A DNA stretch of 64,000 bases, taken from NCBI RefSeq assembly GCF_024763615.1, contig NC_077224.1, forward strand, positions 61,638,712 through 61,702,711. The letters are read 5' to 3'. Below are positions 48,608-60,562 of the stretch, one piece after another (position 1 is the stretch's first letter; every line of letters begins with the position of its first letter). Under the pieces are notes generated by a model that was not told where the DNA came from, searched no databases, and saw only the letters and a program-made list of their open reading frames with translations. The position numbers and the translations under genes were made by a program. This DNA is from Phlebotomus papatasi. Taxonomy: Eukaryota > Arthropoda > Insecta > Diptera > Psychodidae.

Positions 48608-49117
48608 ATATCGCTCCTTGGAAATTACAAGGGGCCAACTCAATCTGAGCCATTTTTCAGGAGACAGCATGAAAGATTAAACTTTGTATAAATAATTATC
48701 TCATTTATGTATGTTAATAAAAACAATTTAATTCTTTTCTATTTGTATGAGCATTATTATAAATATCGAAACATACATATTTTTACCTTTCAAAGTATGT
48801 TTTTTTATGAGTTAGCTCTTTGTCATTCTAAATAATGCGTAAATTTTCATGAAATTAGAATGACAAGGGATCAACTTGCTTGAGTTAGTCCCTTGTTTCA
48901 CAAAAATTTGAACGATAAATCTATTTTGTGCCCCTTGACTTCAAAAAAAAAACCGCGCAAACAATCATAAAGAGTAAAATTTCGAAAAACTTTTCTAATA
49001 ACGAACTTTATTGACTCATATCATCTGAAATTTTATTAAATTCACTGTCTGAGTGCATTAAAACCTCAAAATCGCCAAAAAGTGAGTTGGCCCCTTGTAA
49101 TTTCCAAGGAGCGATAT
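48608..49117. mobile_element. MITE R with perfect 35-bp inverted ends
   Basis: The 510-bp element has ends 48608-48642 and 49083-49117 that are exact reverse complements over 35 bases. They start ATATCGCTCCTTGGAAATTA and contain GGGGCCAACTCA. Subterminal variants (AGTTAGCTCTTTGTCATTCT and GAATGACAAGGGATCAACTT) also face each other. The target is probably TA. With no mismatch in the ends this is likely one of the younger MITEs here. It is non-coding. Confidence 0.85.
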
Positions 49118-49569
49118 GGTTTACATATTGAATGTTTCTTTGCGGAAAATTATCTTACTTCTGAGAATAAAAAAAATCTTAGAGGTTCTTGTTAAAAATT
49201 TAGTGTTAAAATTAAAGGTTTCCTATTCGGACTTACAGGTTAATGATGCTTTTATTTATTCCAAATTTTGGTCAAAATTTTCTTAAGGTTCGAAAATTTT
49301 GGTCAAAATTTTCTGAAGGTTCGAATAGTTCTCTCATACAATTTTGAAATTAAATAAATTTAACATTTTTCTTTAATCCTCGATTTTATGAAGTTCTCAA
49401 AGGCGGATTGAAATATTTAATACTTAAAGATTTACTTAAGAACTGAGTAGAATACTTTTTAAACTTGTAACTGTACACATAAATGGAAATTCTGAATGAA
49501 AACAATGCAAAATTTTCAAATATCACTGGTTTAATTTTTTTTGAATACTCTTTAAAAAAATTTGAATAA
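49118..49569. other. AT-rich stretch with a two-unit tandem
   Basis: A 31-bp unit (TTTTGGTCAAAATTTTCTNA then AGGTTCGAA) is repeated twice at 49263-49324. Nothing else is recognised. Confidence 0.5.
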
Positions 49570-50478
49570 TAGGGAAGACTGGGGCAAAAGTCACAAAACG
49601 GATATTTTATTTTTTGCTGGCTATCCGAGCGCCCCATAAATTTCGAATTAGCGCAGTTTTATAAAAAATTTACCGTTTACAACTTTGTGAAAGTCATTTT
49701 CACTATTTTGTAAGGAAATTCATTCATCGAGCCGTTTTCTAAAAAGTGATTTTGCGACCATTCTCAAAAATTCTGGGGCAAATAGTACGAGTCACGGGGT
49801 ATTATTACATTTTGATACAAATTATTACGAGTTTCTCTTATTTTAAAGAAAAAAATACCTAATTGACATATTTTGATAGGAAACTTATTCCTCTACACCT
49901 TTGTAAAACACCGTTATCTCTATCTGAACGAGAAAAGCGTTTTCCAAGCTATTTTAGAATCAAGTCAAGCAATCAAGAGACTGCAAATCGTTTGACCAAT
50001 GCAAACAACAAGCAGCAACTGATCACATTGACGTTTCTTTTCGCCGTGAGAAATCAGAAATTGCTTCGGTTTTTCTTACTTTTTGCTCAATAACTTTTGT
50101 TACTTTTTACCCCAAGTGGTCGTTTTTAATAAAAAGACTTCTGCAGAAAAGAATCTTTGTAAAATTCGAAAATATATAGCGGCATCGTATTCAAAAGAAT
50201 CCAAGAAATTTATGGAATGTTCACCAGTGCTTCAATTTCGAAAAATAAGTAGGTAATAATTGATATCTTCTGCAAGGAAAATATTTCAAAAATAGTGCTA
50301 AAAATTTCGATATTTTATATTTTCTGCATTCCTTGCTGGAATTCTAAGAAGCTGACGACATTGAAGAAGGTCTATAGAAGCTTTCCATAGAAAAATTTTA
50401 AGTCACGATCTTATTTATCTTGGTAGATATTGAATTCTTAAATTTTCGATTTGTGACTTTTTGCCCCAGTCTCCCCTA
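49570..50478. mobile_element. Inverted-repeat element C, copy 1
   Basis: The 909-bp element is flanked by TA. The left end is TAGGGAAGACTGGGGCAAAA and the right end TTTTTGCCCCAGTCTCCCCTA. Terminal repeats are about 30 bp and include GTCACAAA. The interior is AT-rich with no transposase. The left 120 bp recurs inverted at 58640-58766. It has the TAGGG end type. Confidence 0.8.
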
Positions 50479-50764
50479 TCCTATTGAAGTAAAGGCCCAT
50501 ACAGACTCAGTTTGATGCTTGAGAATATATATCCCGTTAAATTTAGGCAGTAAAGATTTATCCCAAACTGTCCTGCGATTAGAATTTAAGATCATCGATT
50601 AGCGGTCATTTGCATAAATTTCTTTTGCCTAATCCCTTGATGTCGAATTTTACAGACTATATTCTCAAAAAATTGATACTAATAGAAAAGCGAGTTTCAA
50701 CATAATCGTAATTCATTCGATGTAGTATTTATAGCCTATACTATGAAAATCCTGGAAGATTCAT
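50479..50764. other. Short spacer between elements C and D
   Basis: Nothing recognised. Confidence 0.4.
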
Positions 50765-51928
50765 TAGGGGAAACTGGGGTACCACCAAACACTTTTGAAA
50801 GATGCGATTTTGACTAAATTTCCTAAGAAAACTTTGAATTTTAGAAAAATGTTGCTTACCCCATGTTATAGTCTTAGGTATAGGCTGCATATTAATGTAT
50901 ACAAGGATGATGTGAAGCACTTCAATTTTCCGTAAAAAGGAAAATTCTATCACCATGCATTTTTCGCTTTTTTCCAACCACCCGGGGTACCAATAAACAC
51001 TTTCTGGGGCACCAAAAAACACCTCATTTTCTCACCCATTGAAGTTATTTTGGGCATTCACCACAACTCTTAATTATAAAGAAGGTATTGAAAAAGTAAA
51101 TAATTCTCAAAAAAGCACTGCAAAATTTAGAATGAGTGACCAAAATAGCAAAAAACTAAAGCACTGCACACCGAACATATTTTTCAAGGGATTTTTCATC
51201 ATTTTGACAACATTCGACTTCTGACTGGAAAGCAGCGCCACTAAAACCGTGGCAAACACTACACCTAAAGTTCAAATTTTGCGCGCTCTTCTGATTATTT
51301 GTAATAAAATTGAGAAATCATTCGCCAATCCTTGATTAAAATCATTTAAGAATCATTAAGAATCATTTAATGCAAAATTGGGTTCTTGAAACTATATTTC
51401 TCCTGAGTCTTGAATGAAAATCCCATGAATGGATTTAAATTTCAGAAATCGAACAAAGAGGGAGATGAAGAGTAAGAAAGATAAGAGGAAAAATTTTGCC
51501 ATTCAAGCTACGCTCGCGACATCTGCGATTGTGAGAAATTTGCCTGTTTTTGGTGCCCCAAACTCTGTTTTGTGATGGATTTTATATTCTTTTAAAAAAA
51601 TGTGAACATTAATTTCTTTAGTAGATACATAAATATTATCCCAAAACATGTAGGAAAGTACTGGTGTAGTGAAGTTTGATGTAACTTATTTCAGTTTTAT
51701 TTTCCAAGTAGATATATAAATGACTAAAATTATCAAAATCTCACAATTTTGCGAAAAAATATTCTTATTTCTAAACTACTTGAACTATGTGGATCATTCT
51801 TTCTCTGGATAAGCATCCCTATAGTATCTATGATTTCATGTAAGTCTCATTCTCTGAAATCTTATACCTATTTTAAAAATCGCAGTGTTTGGTGGTACCC
51901 CTGTTTGGTGGTGCCCCAGTTTCCCCTA
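50765..51928. mobile_element. Inverted-repeat element D with GGGGYACCACCAAACA arrays
   Basis: The 1164-bp element is flanked by TA. The left end is TAGGGGAAACTGGGGTACCA and the right end TGGTGCCCCAGTTTCCCCTA. The motif GGGGYACCACCAAACA occurs once at the left end and twice in tandem, inverted, at the right. Variants lie inside near 50987, 51005 and 51551. There is no recognisable transposase, so it is non-autonomous despite its length. Confidence 0.8.
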
Positions 51929-51949
51929 CTTTTAAAAGATTTTTAAAGG

Positions 51950-52205
51950 TACATTGAGAAAAAAAGAGGGTGCGATTAACATCTTTTCCTCAGAAATTTA
52001 ACACTTTTTAGGTGTAAAAATATATCAACATTTTTTAATGTTAATTTTACACCTTATTAAGCGTAAAATTAGTATGAAAAAGGGTACCTTTAACACCTAA
52101 TACACCCAAAAAGGGTAATAGTTACACCGATTTTGGATCAATACTGCAGGGTAAAATTAACATTTCCAGAATGTTATTTTAACTTTTCGAATTTCTCTCA
52201 GTGTA
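51950..52205 (+). mobile_element. MITE family A, copy 3
   Basis: This 256-bp copy with TA at both ends starts only 22 bp after element D. Its ends are TACATTGAGAAAAAAAGAGG and TTTCTCTCAGTGTA. The interior matches copy 1 closely and in the same orientation. Confidence 0.85.
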
Positions 52206-55200
52206 GTGGTACTGGGTACTGAACGATCCACAATGGACTAGCTAAATATTCCAAGAGGAAAATAAAATAAAACGAACGAAAGGATATCTGTACAATTAAA
52301 TAATAATGATATAATAATAATGAGCGTGTTCTAAAATTAATTTTGGATGAATCCTAATTAGATAGGTAATACTACTTTCCTATAAAAAAGTAGAACTGAA
52401 AACTTGTTATTTATTACATCTTATTATTCAGTTTTTCGTAAAGTCAAACGTTTTCCTATAACTTCGTGGAAATTTTTCTATAACCTTAGATAAACCGATA
52501 ACTAGGAGAAAATGGATATTTGTATTAATGTAGATATACAAGTATTTTAAAAGTAACTATTTATTGACGTAAGTGCACACTAGGGAAAAAATCATGATTC
52601 CAAAATTACACATACGACAAAGGTATAGAGGTAAAATGACAATAGCACACCTATGCAGTTGTGCTACATAGGACTTTTTAATTAAACTATCAAATTCAAT
52701 TGATATCTACAAATGTTTGTTTCATACGACAGAACTACATTTTATCTATACGACAGTTTTTCAATTTACGAATATTCCGTTCAAAAGAAGACTCAAAAGA
52801 CAGGAATATTTATATCAAATATCACACCTTTCGAATGCTAAAGCTCAATAATATAATATATGAGAAGAGCTTTATGAGTAACAGAGTCAGTGACAAAGAA
52901 GTTGATGGTGCGATTAGATGTGAAGTTGGGTTGCATCGTGCCAGTTTTAATCTAATCGAATGGAGAGACGAAGAGTTTAATGGGATGAGCCAAAACATTT
53001 CCTCTTTCACACAGGACATGGCAACTGAAGAACATTCTCAATGTCCCTATCTGTGGTACTCAGACCTAATTGTGATCGCTGGCAAGTGCAATTTCTAACA
53101 GGATTCCTCGAAATTGAATAGTGCTAATGTTTTAATGGAATTGAGTTCTTTTTTTCTGCTACTCCTGCATTCTATTTAACTTCTCTTTCAAACCTCGCAG
53201 TTCCATTACATACTATTGTCGATTGAGACTTTCCACTTGTCTATCTTTCGTTCTCTTCTCTACTACTCACCCTGATGAAATTACCGGGGGTTATACGTAC
53301 ACCTATATCATTCTCAAAGTGTTTTTGGACAGCAAAGGGAAAAATTATTAAATTTAGGAAGAGAATTTTCAATTATTTAATCCCCAATTAGTGCAAAAAT
53401 AATCTGAGAAAATTCTCAATCAATTTATTGGCCAATGAAAATTTCAATTTGATAAATTGGATTGCATTATCGTTTATACTTTTATCTTCAATGTATATAC
53501 CAATTTTATTTCTTGCGCTCAATAAATTGTTAATTATTGCACTATAGAGTGCTACAAACTAAATCCATGGAACACTGATTGAAATGAAATGAATTAGAGA
53601 TTATTTGTGGATCGCAATGGGTGGTTCTGTTCCCGATGAGCAGTTGATATAATAAACTATATGCTATGGCTTTAGCTGCACCACAATAATCATATTAAGG
53701 TGAAAAGTTTTAACTGTTTTTGTGCAGAAGAGCCGAAGCTGAAGGAGAGCAGAAAAGTCAAGTGGCCACTCATGCTCCATTCGAAAACTCTCAACTGTGC
53801 CAATGGAAAGTAGATGGGTGGTACAGGCCACAATACAGTACTTTTTTTTGTATAAACTGCCATATAGCTATCTGCATGCATATTTCCTTATACCTAAGCA
53901 TGAAAATCCATGAGTTGAAAATATCAATTTTGAAAAGGTTTGGTCAATTTTTCATAAGAAAATAAAATACCTACAACATTTTTCTTATCGTGAGAGCACT
54001 GCTTTTTCCCGCGAGTGGCGCTGGCAACTGTTCCCAACTTTTAGTTCAAAAATTCCGCTGGAATAAGGAGAGATGAGGTTATATTGAGTTGTTCTCACAT
54101 TTAAAATGCTTTTTACCGCTCTGACTCCACGGGGAAAGCGTGTATATATAATTCTTCGATTTTTTCACCCTCCCCAACCTCAAATTTACCACCTTACACC
54201 CCCCGAAGACCATTTTTCCCAACAAATCTTCGCGTTTCAGATGATTTCTGAAAAATGTCGTCACGCTGTTTGTCTGTCAGGTTATCAGGGCTGTGTCTTT
54301 ACATAGTAAAAAATATTCTTACATTTTACATATAAAAACATGTAAAAATATGAAAAATATGTAAAACGTAAAAAATATGTAAAATGTAAAGAAGGAAAAT
54401 TACGCATTTTTGAATCTTTTAAACATTTCCTGTAAGCAATATCAATATTGATCATATTGATATTGATTACGAGGAATATCAAGAAAACATTCTTGGGAAA
54501 GCCATTAACAAAACTTTGTTATGAAAACCTATTGATGTGAAGTAAGTCAACGATTTTGTACACATAAAACATACTCTCTGTGGTAAAATAATGTTGCTAT
54601 TTTTCAATTAATCGTTCTTCTTCCACAGATAGGTATTTCAGAATGTTGTCTGTTTTAAATCCTCAACACATGCGCCTGGCAAGTTGGCCTTTTTATATGG
54701 AACTTTTTGAAGCCAATTCCTAAATTGATTTCGGAGTCAGCTCACAGTGCTCCAAGGAAAAAATTTATTTAAACAAAAATTTAGTATATTTATCCCTCCA
54801 TACGGAAAGGTATCTTGTAATACGGAAAAACTTCTCACTTTTTAAATATTTAGCATAACGATCACGAGTGCAGAAAAATTCCCATGCGCATTTGTATGTA
54901 AAAGTAAGAAATTGGCTTCAACTTTGAAAGCCACTCCCCGGGGACTAGCCTCAACATGTCGATTTATTTACCTTCAACGTATAATACAACCCAAATTAAT
55001 ATTGTTAGTAAACATGTAAAACAATTAGACATAAATAAAAATACAATTTTTTCCACTATTCGCAAATAGGGAAATAGTGTGACTTGATCAATCAATTTTT
55101 AAAATCTAAAAAAATACTTTTTAATAATTTCTTATAGTAATATACATAGGTTATTTTTAACAGACTTTGATATAATGACACGTAAAAGAACTTGTGATTT

Positions 55201-56212
55201 AGTGTATTTGTAATATTTGCAATAATTGCAATGTAAATATAATACAGTGATATATTTTCTACATTGTTGATTATCATTTATCCAGAAATTCGAACTCAAA
55301 GAAAGTACTTCAAATAGAAGAGTTGCTCAAGAATTATTTAGCTGTTTTTGTGCATTGAAAAGCCAATCAAAACTCCAGGTGAGCAGGAAAAATTAAGGAC
55401 TTTGTCTTCTTAATATAGGAGGTTAAAACACACAACGCAAAAAATAAAGCCGCAATATATATTTTTAAATTAATCTTTATTAAAAAAAAACATTCATAAT
55501 TGCACATAAAACTCACACTACTTAAGTTAAATATGGTTAAAATCCTAGAATCGGAACTGCTTCAGCATAAAACAGTTAATATTATATGTTCAAATTCCGC
55601 ACAACTTAAGCTTAAAATTTCACGTATATGTAATACACTCATAGCTTCAACATGAAAAGGTTAAAATTTGAGAGAATATCATTCAAATTTACTGAATTTT
55701 ATTTTGCCAAAATTGCAAATAAAGAGCGCACAGTTTCAGTACAAAACGGTTAAAATTGAATATAAAATCCTCACAGCTTACGATTGAAATGTTTAGCAAT
55801 TGAGATCGATTTTACTCGGATTCTATTAAGATTTTCTTAAAAATCAAATTAATATCATAATTTCTGTATGAATTTTTGTTTAATACGTTAGTCTCCTTTT
55901 TACAATAAAGCACGATGGTTTTTAGAATATTATCACAGAAACATTCATTACCACAGAATCAGTGTTAGCCAGGAGACACTGATTCGCTTCATGAACATTG
56001 TTTTCTGGAATGTGATGTCTTGCACAAGGTATATAGCAAATTCCCAAAAAATTTATCGTTATGAAGAGAGCAGGAAATAAATTTTAATTCTAATGATTTT
56101 TACAATATTGATGATTAGCAGAAACCACAGAACAATTGGAAAACTCCCTGAGCATGTAGATACAGAAGTTCAAAAATTATTAATCGTTTAGTTGGTTACT
56201 ATTACAGTAGAC
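52206..56212. other. Mostly unique non-coding block
   Basis: A 132-codon open frame at 52700-53098 has no recognised domain and I leave it uncalled. 52900-53680 looks single-copy. At 54309-54390 the motif TGTAAAA or its inverse is repeated about ten times. A near-palindrome around CAATATCAATATTGATC lies at 54437-54467. 54480-56200 is AT-rich with nothing recognised. Confidence 0.35.
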
Positions 56213-56439
56213 TCTCTCTCAATTGGGCATTTGGGGCAAAATGTTATCCGGTTTATCGATAGATTTGGGCGTGAAAGCCTTTGTAAATTCTACAAGAGCG
56301 CTCAATTATAAAGAATTACGATAAAATAAGAGGAACTACAGTGAATTTGAGCAAATTAGCTTCATAATTAAACGTGAAAATTGTCAACAAAATTTGTCAC
56401 CCGATTGAAAAAGAGCCAATTGAGTGAGAGTCTACTGTA
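56213..56439. mobile_element. Mariner-type MITE I
   Basis: The 227-bp element has TA at both ends. The left end is TACAGTAGACTCTCTCTCAA and the right end TTGAGTGAGAGTCTACTGTA, with one mismatch over the outer 20 bases. The CAGTA start and TA target fit the Tc1/mariner group. The interior contains no transposase. Confidence 0.85.
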
Positions 56440-56719
56440 TATTGGTTCAACACGGTAGTAGAGAATTTGAATTGGGATTGCCAGTAAATTTCATCATGCA
56501 TTTTAGACGACAAGCTTTACAGCAAAACCGAAAAATATTTTAGTGATTACAGCGAAATCTTTTATTGAGTAAAAAATAAAAAAATTGAATTTGATATTTG
56601 ATGGATATCGATCAATTTTACATTTTTTTGCATTTTAACTTTACATGTTAAAAATGTAGCACATGTTAAAGGCTTTTTTACTATGTAAAAAATTTACCCA
56701 ACCCTGCGGCTTATGCATC
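56440..56719. other. AT-rich spacer
   Basis: Nothing recognised apart from an ACATGTTAAA pair near 56645 and 56659. Confidence 0.4.
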
Positions 56720-57115
56720 CGGCTGTCGCCAGCTCTAGAGGCCAAACGGTAAAAGATACCAACTTGAGACCTTCGGTGACACCACCATAAGTCGACCCAA
56801 GGATCGTTAATATGCCCCTTATTTCCCCCCTCCTCTTCTCCTTCCCCTCCAAAACTATGTTTTTCTGGATTACTCGAAAACGCATCGAGTAATTTTTTTC
56901 ATTTTTGGATTTGTTTTAGAGATTACCCAGGCGGTCAATTGATCATGTGTGAAAATACCGTTGAATGATTCCTAATAGCGGTTTTTCAAGGTCAAAAGTT
57001 AAAAAAGTTCTAGAGAGCGAATTTATCAACAGAAGTGGTTCATGTTTGGGTTCATTGGAAAGGTCTTGGAATTTTTAATAAATCTAATCTAGTTCAAATC
57101 GGTACTGAACCGGTT
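56720..57115 (+). repeat. Dispersed repeat K, copy 5
   Basis: This is the best single unit of K. CTCTAGAGGCCAAACGGTAA at 56734 opens it, ACTCGAAAACGCATCGAG follows near 56870, and TCGGTACTGAACCGGTTATG closes it near 57098. The order of blocks is the same as in the 45-kb array. Confidence 0.6.
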
Positions 57116-58639
57116 ATGAACAATATGAATAAAACAGAAATATAGGGTAGCAATGTAAATATCACTCATCGCCATTCCAACCTTACATCTATTTCCAAAG
57201 AGAAGAGATCTTTGAATGTTTGTTCGTTTGTGGCAGAAAGGACGTTCACAAGTGCCAAAATTGCTGTACAATTTTCACTTTATGACAATCCCCTTGGTAT
57301 ATGTATTTTCACCAAAAAAGCTCGTTGCTGAAGTTAGAGTCTTTGGTATATGCAGTTTTAAAAGACACAAAGCACACCCCCCTTCATACATTCATGAATC
57401 TTGCACAATATTTTGGTGTGAAGGATGAGTGGAAGACCTCAGGAGGAGCAAAAGAGAAAAAGTGCACTCGTGCAGGCATTCACTGAAGGAAGTTCCTCAT
57501 ATTCCTGAATGGCAGGAGGAGCGGAATGGGTATGGTTGTTGTATGAAAAGGCATGAAATGATGTTGAAACCCTTCACACACTCCATGACTGTTAATATTC
57601 ATCGTGAATGAATGCAAGAAGCAAAACGGACGCTCTATTTACATCAGCGGCACATATTAGTGCATGTGTTGGGTGTGCTAAAGTGGCGAAAGTTGGCAAA
57701 GTAAAATGTTTTATACAATTTTCAGCAATTTTCTGCGAAATTTCCTCATAATTGAATTGTATGTATAGCATTTAATGCATAGAAAACTTTCTCTTCACTA
57801 TCGAGACAAACTGCATACATAGGGGTTACATGCTTCAGGGTGAATTCTTAAGGGTTGCACGAAAAAAAAATGGCAAGAACGTGCGAAATATACTGTACAA
57901 TTGTTCATTTCGACCTCCAACTACCCCTTTGTATTTCTCATTGACCTAGTGTGGAGGAAACAATATGAAATTCCTGCAGGATCCATCAAGGCCAAGACGA
58001 TGAAGCTCATACAATCTTACTCCTTCATTTTTGCTTAACCTAAAGCTCATGGAACTTTGTGTGACGCGGAGTTTGGGGCTTAAAAAGGGGATATCTTAAC
58101 TTTTTCAAGTTTCCTTCAGGGTGAAAATGTCACAAAGCAAAATATGTAGAGAGGATGTTTTAAGGGTACTGTGAGTTAATTGCACAGAGCTGAGTCAGAG
58201 ATTTTTATTGCGACAATCGGCGCCCATCTACCAAAAGCCTCGAGGCACTGCTAAGTAACAATCTCATGGGCCAGCGAGGTGTTAAATTGCTCCGCAAATT
58301 ACTTTCCTAAGACTTTAATACAACCCATGGTGAATCCGTTCATTATCCTTTTGATACATGTTCATGGGGATGAATGTGCGTGTCAGCAGTCTCAAAATAT
58401 TATTTAAATTTTAAATTACTTGCAAAAGCCACATCTCTCCCAACCCCAATGATAATCTCAAAGCCATCCCTCTAAAGAATATCTTCCGTGACGACGATGA
58501 CAATCACGTGGAAATTTCTATGGAGAGATCCGTTGATTCTTGGAAAATTTTATCCTAAAAATTAGTACAGAATTGAAATTGGTATAGAAATTCTAATGGA
58601 AATTGCTATGTGGGGTTTTTCTCAAAATATTGAGTGAGT
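57116..58639. other. Unique non-coding block
   Basis: Single-copy in appearance. Overlapping short open frames at 57216-57611 lie in three frames and show no family motif. No gene called. Confidence 0.35.
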
Positions 58640-58766
58640 GAAATGACTTTCACAAAGTTGTAGAGCAGTAAATTTCCTATAAAACTGCACTAATTAGAAA
58701 TTTTTGTGGCGCTAGAGTAACTTGTAAAAAAATATCCGTTTTGTTACTTTTTGCCCCAGTCTCCCA
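58640..58766 (-). mobile_element. Element C, copy 2 (one end only)
   Basis: From ATGACTTTCACAAAGTTGTA to TTTTTGCCCCAGTCTCCCAT it matches the reverse complement of the left 120 bp of element C at 49570. The rest is missing, and the truncated S copy starts immediately afterwards. Confidence 0.65.
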
Positions 58767-59267
58767 TAATCAAAAAATAAACGATTTTTGATCATTTATT
58801 TCTGCACAATTGATGTCCGAATTTCTGTCGGGAATGGATTTTTCGTTACTTTGGTTTTTCATTTACTTCGAAAAAATAGTCCGACAGCAATGGAAATATA
58901 TTTTGTTGTTCTTTTCTCGCTTCGCGGAAAATCACGCAAAATTTTTGCTCAAAATAGCGAACGGAAAATACGACATTCCGTCGAATTTCTTAAAATTGAC
59001 CTCCATCCTCTTTCCTGATTTGAATTCTGATTGCTAATTCGTGTTCTTAGATAGTTACTCTATCTAAATCAAAAGATTTTGTAATTAATTAATGTACAGA
59101 ATTTAAATTCAGTGACCGTTAAGACGCGTGTTTGACAAGGGTTCCCCGCGCCTCCATGATAGATTTTTTTCTTTTCAAAAAAATCATCTATTAATCTTTA
59201 TGAAACTAATTCCAAAATATGAACAATCTATTTCAAGTAGTTCTGGTACATTGACTGAATGGGTTAA
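58767..59267 (+). mobile_element. TTAA element S, copy 2 (left end lost)
   Basis: It aligns with S copy 1 from GATTTTTGATCATTTATTTC to the right end ACTGAATGGGTTAA. The terminal TTAACCCATTC on the left is gone. Near 59200 it reads TCTTTATGAAACT with no insert, showing the target as it was before MITE A entered the other copy. Two short open frames here are translations of the repeat. Confidence 0.75.
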
Positions 59268-59409
59268 TGCCTTGGGCACATTTACTACAACTTAAGCCGT
59301 GTGACGGCTTATTATAATACTAATCAAAATAATGATTAAATAGATAACATTTCCATCAGTTTCTGACTACGTCTCTAGGATTAAGTCGAAAAACGGCTAA
59401 GTTGATGGG

Positions 59410-60481
59410 AAACTTAAGGGCTTTGTAGATTTGTACAAGGGTGGAAACGTTCATCGCTTTCTTCTACTGCGGCCTTACAGTCCTATTGTAGAAATCCCTA
59501 CAAAGAATTATATGCTAGACAGTTTTAGACTTTTAAAGAAGTTTAGAATCTTTTCCGGCTTAACTTTCCAGATATCGTATGGCTCTAGCACATGTAAGCC
59601 TAGAAGTACACGCCTTCTGCACATTAATGCTTCGCAAAAGCATAAGATATGTACAGGGGTTTCATCTTCAATTCCACAGAATCTACAGAGGTATTCCTGT
59701 GAAACTTTGATATTGTACAGATGTTTTTTCGGTAGATTACTGTCCTGAAAGGATTGCACCCCCTGACGCATCCGGAGGGAGTTCATCTCAATGACCTTCT
59801 TATTGTATGCAGATGCTTTCTTAGATGGCAGTGTCCTGTCATTAGCCCTGTACACTGGTAAAAAATTAAAGGGTCAAATTGACACTTTTCAGCAAAAATG
59901 GATCATATTTGACCCTTTGAAAGGTTCACTTGAATCTTTTGAAATTTTGTATGTAGAGTCTAAGGAACATCTCTTCGACAGGGAACCCCTATTGACATTT
60001 TTGTCATAATGTTGAAATTTATTTAATGCATCCGATAAAATCTAAGCAATATAACGCTTTTTCATTAATCTGCGTTTTTAGATAAGGATAAGTGTCCGAA
60101 TTTCGTATCCCAATATAGTACAGAATAGGGTGTCAATAAGTCCTGACACGAGTTCATAAAGTGTCAATAGGTGTTTCTTTCACCCTACATTTATCACGAT
60201 GGATTACGTTTTATAGCAAATTCATTACTCCTATCGTATTTCTTTCATCTGAGCAAACACAAAAGATGACTTTTTCATTGTTTTTATTGGTTTATTCTGA
60301 AGTTAAATTAGTATCAAATAGTGACCCTTTCATAAGATCACCGGTGACCCTTTCATTTCTACCAGTGTATATTCTGAATTTTTTCCAGCTTAGCTTAAAA
60401 ACTTCCCGAGTTTGTGACTCGGAGCGTTCTATTAGGAACAACTTGAGCTGTTATTCCAGTGCTCGGCTTTCCTGGACTTAA
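59410..60481 (-). pseudogene. LINE C-terminal fragment (RNase H-type non-LTR), broken
   Basis: The minus-strand frame 59508-59850 has a C-x2-C-x8-H-x3-C motif (59640-59687), read as CRFCGIEDETPVHILCFC. It is followed by a LLG...LEP-DIW...ILNF stretch. This C-terminal arrangement, after an RNase H domain, is known in I/LOA/R1-type LINEs. Upstream on the minus strand, beyond MITE O, 60370-60481 can be read in another frame as a SKLFL-like then KLSWKKFR-like stretch. That fits the region just before the zinc motif in the same families. The parts are separated by MITE O and a frameshift, and the endonuclease and reverse transcriptase are absent. It is a dead remnant; the exact clade is not certain. 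Confidence 0.7.
59851..60369. mobile_element. MITE O inserted in the LINE fragment
   Basis: The 519-bp element has TA at both ends. The left end is TACACTGGTAAAAAATTAAA and the right end TTTCATTTCTACCAGTGTA. Subterminal AAAGGGTC and GACCCTTT blocks recur several times inside. The ends resemble those of MITE A only in CACTG/CAGTG. It splits the LINE remnant, so it is the younger insertion. It is non-coding. Confidence 0.8.
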
Positions 60482-60562
60482 GAGAATTTAGTCAAATCAT
60501 TATTTTGATTATAATTACGTTAAACCGTCTTTCGACTTAAGTCGTAAGTGGGTCTAGGGCAT

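Larger units (their letters stand above)
59267..60562. mobile_element. N-like inverted arms enclosing a LINE fragment
   Basis: The left arm (59267 to about 59410) begins ATGCCTTGGGCACATTTAC and contains ACTAATCAAAATAATGATT. The right arm (about 60482-60562) contains AATCATTATTTTGATTATAA and ends GGGTCTAGGGCAT. The arms face each other and resemble element N at 48003. Either one N element received the LINE, or two N copies lie in opposite orientation. No target duplication is clear. Confidence 0.55.

Noticed and set aside
52700..53098. 132-codon plus-strand open frame
   Set aside because: No recognisable domain, no clear start context and no splice signals. A frame of this length is not rare in 64 kb. 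I left it as unannotated.
59431..59748. 105-codon plus-strand frame
   Set aside because: Shadow of the minus-strand LINE remnant.
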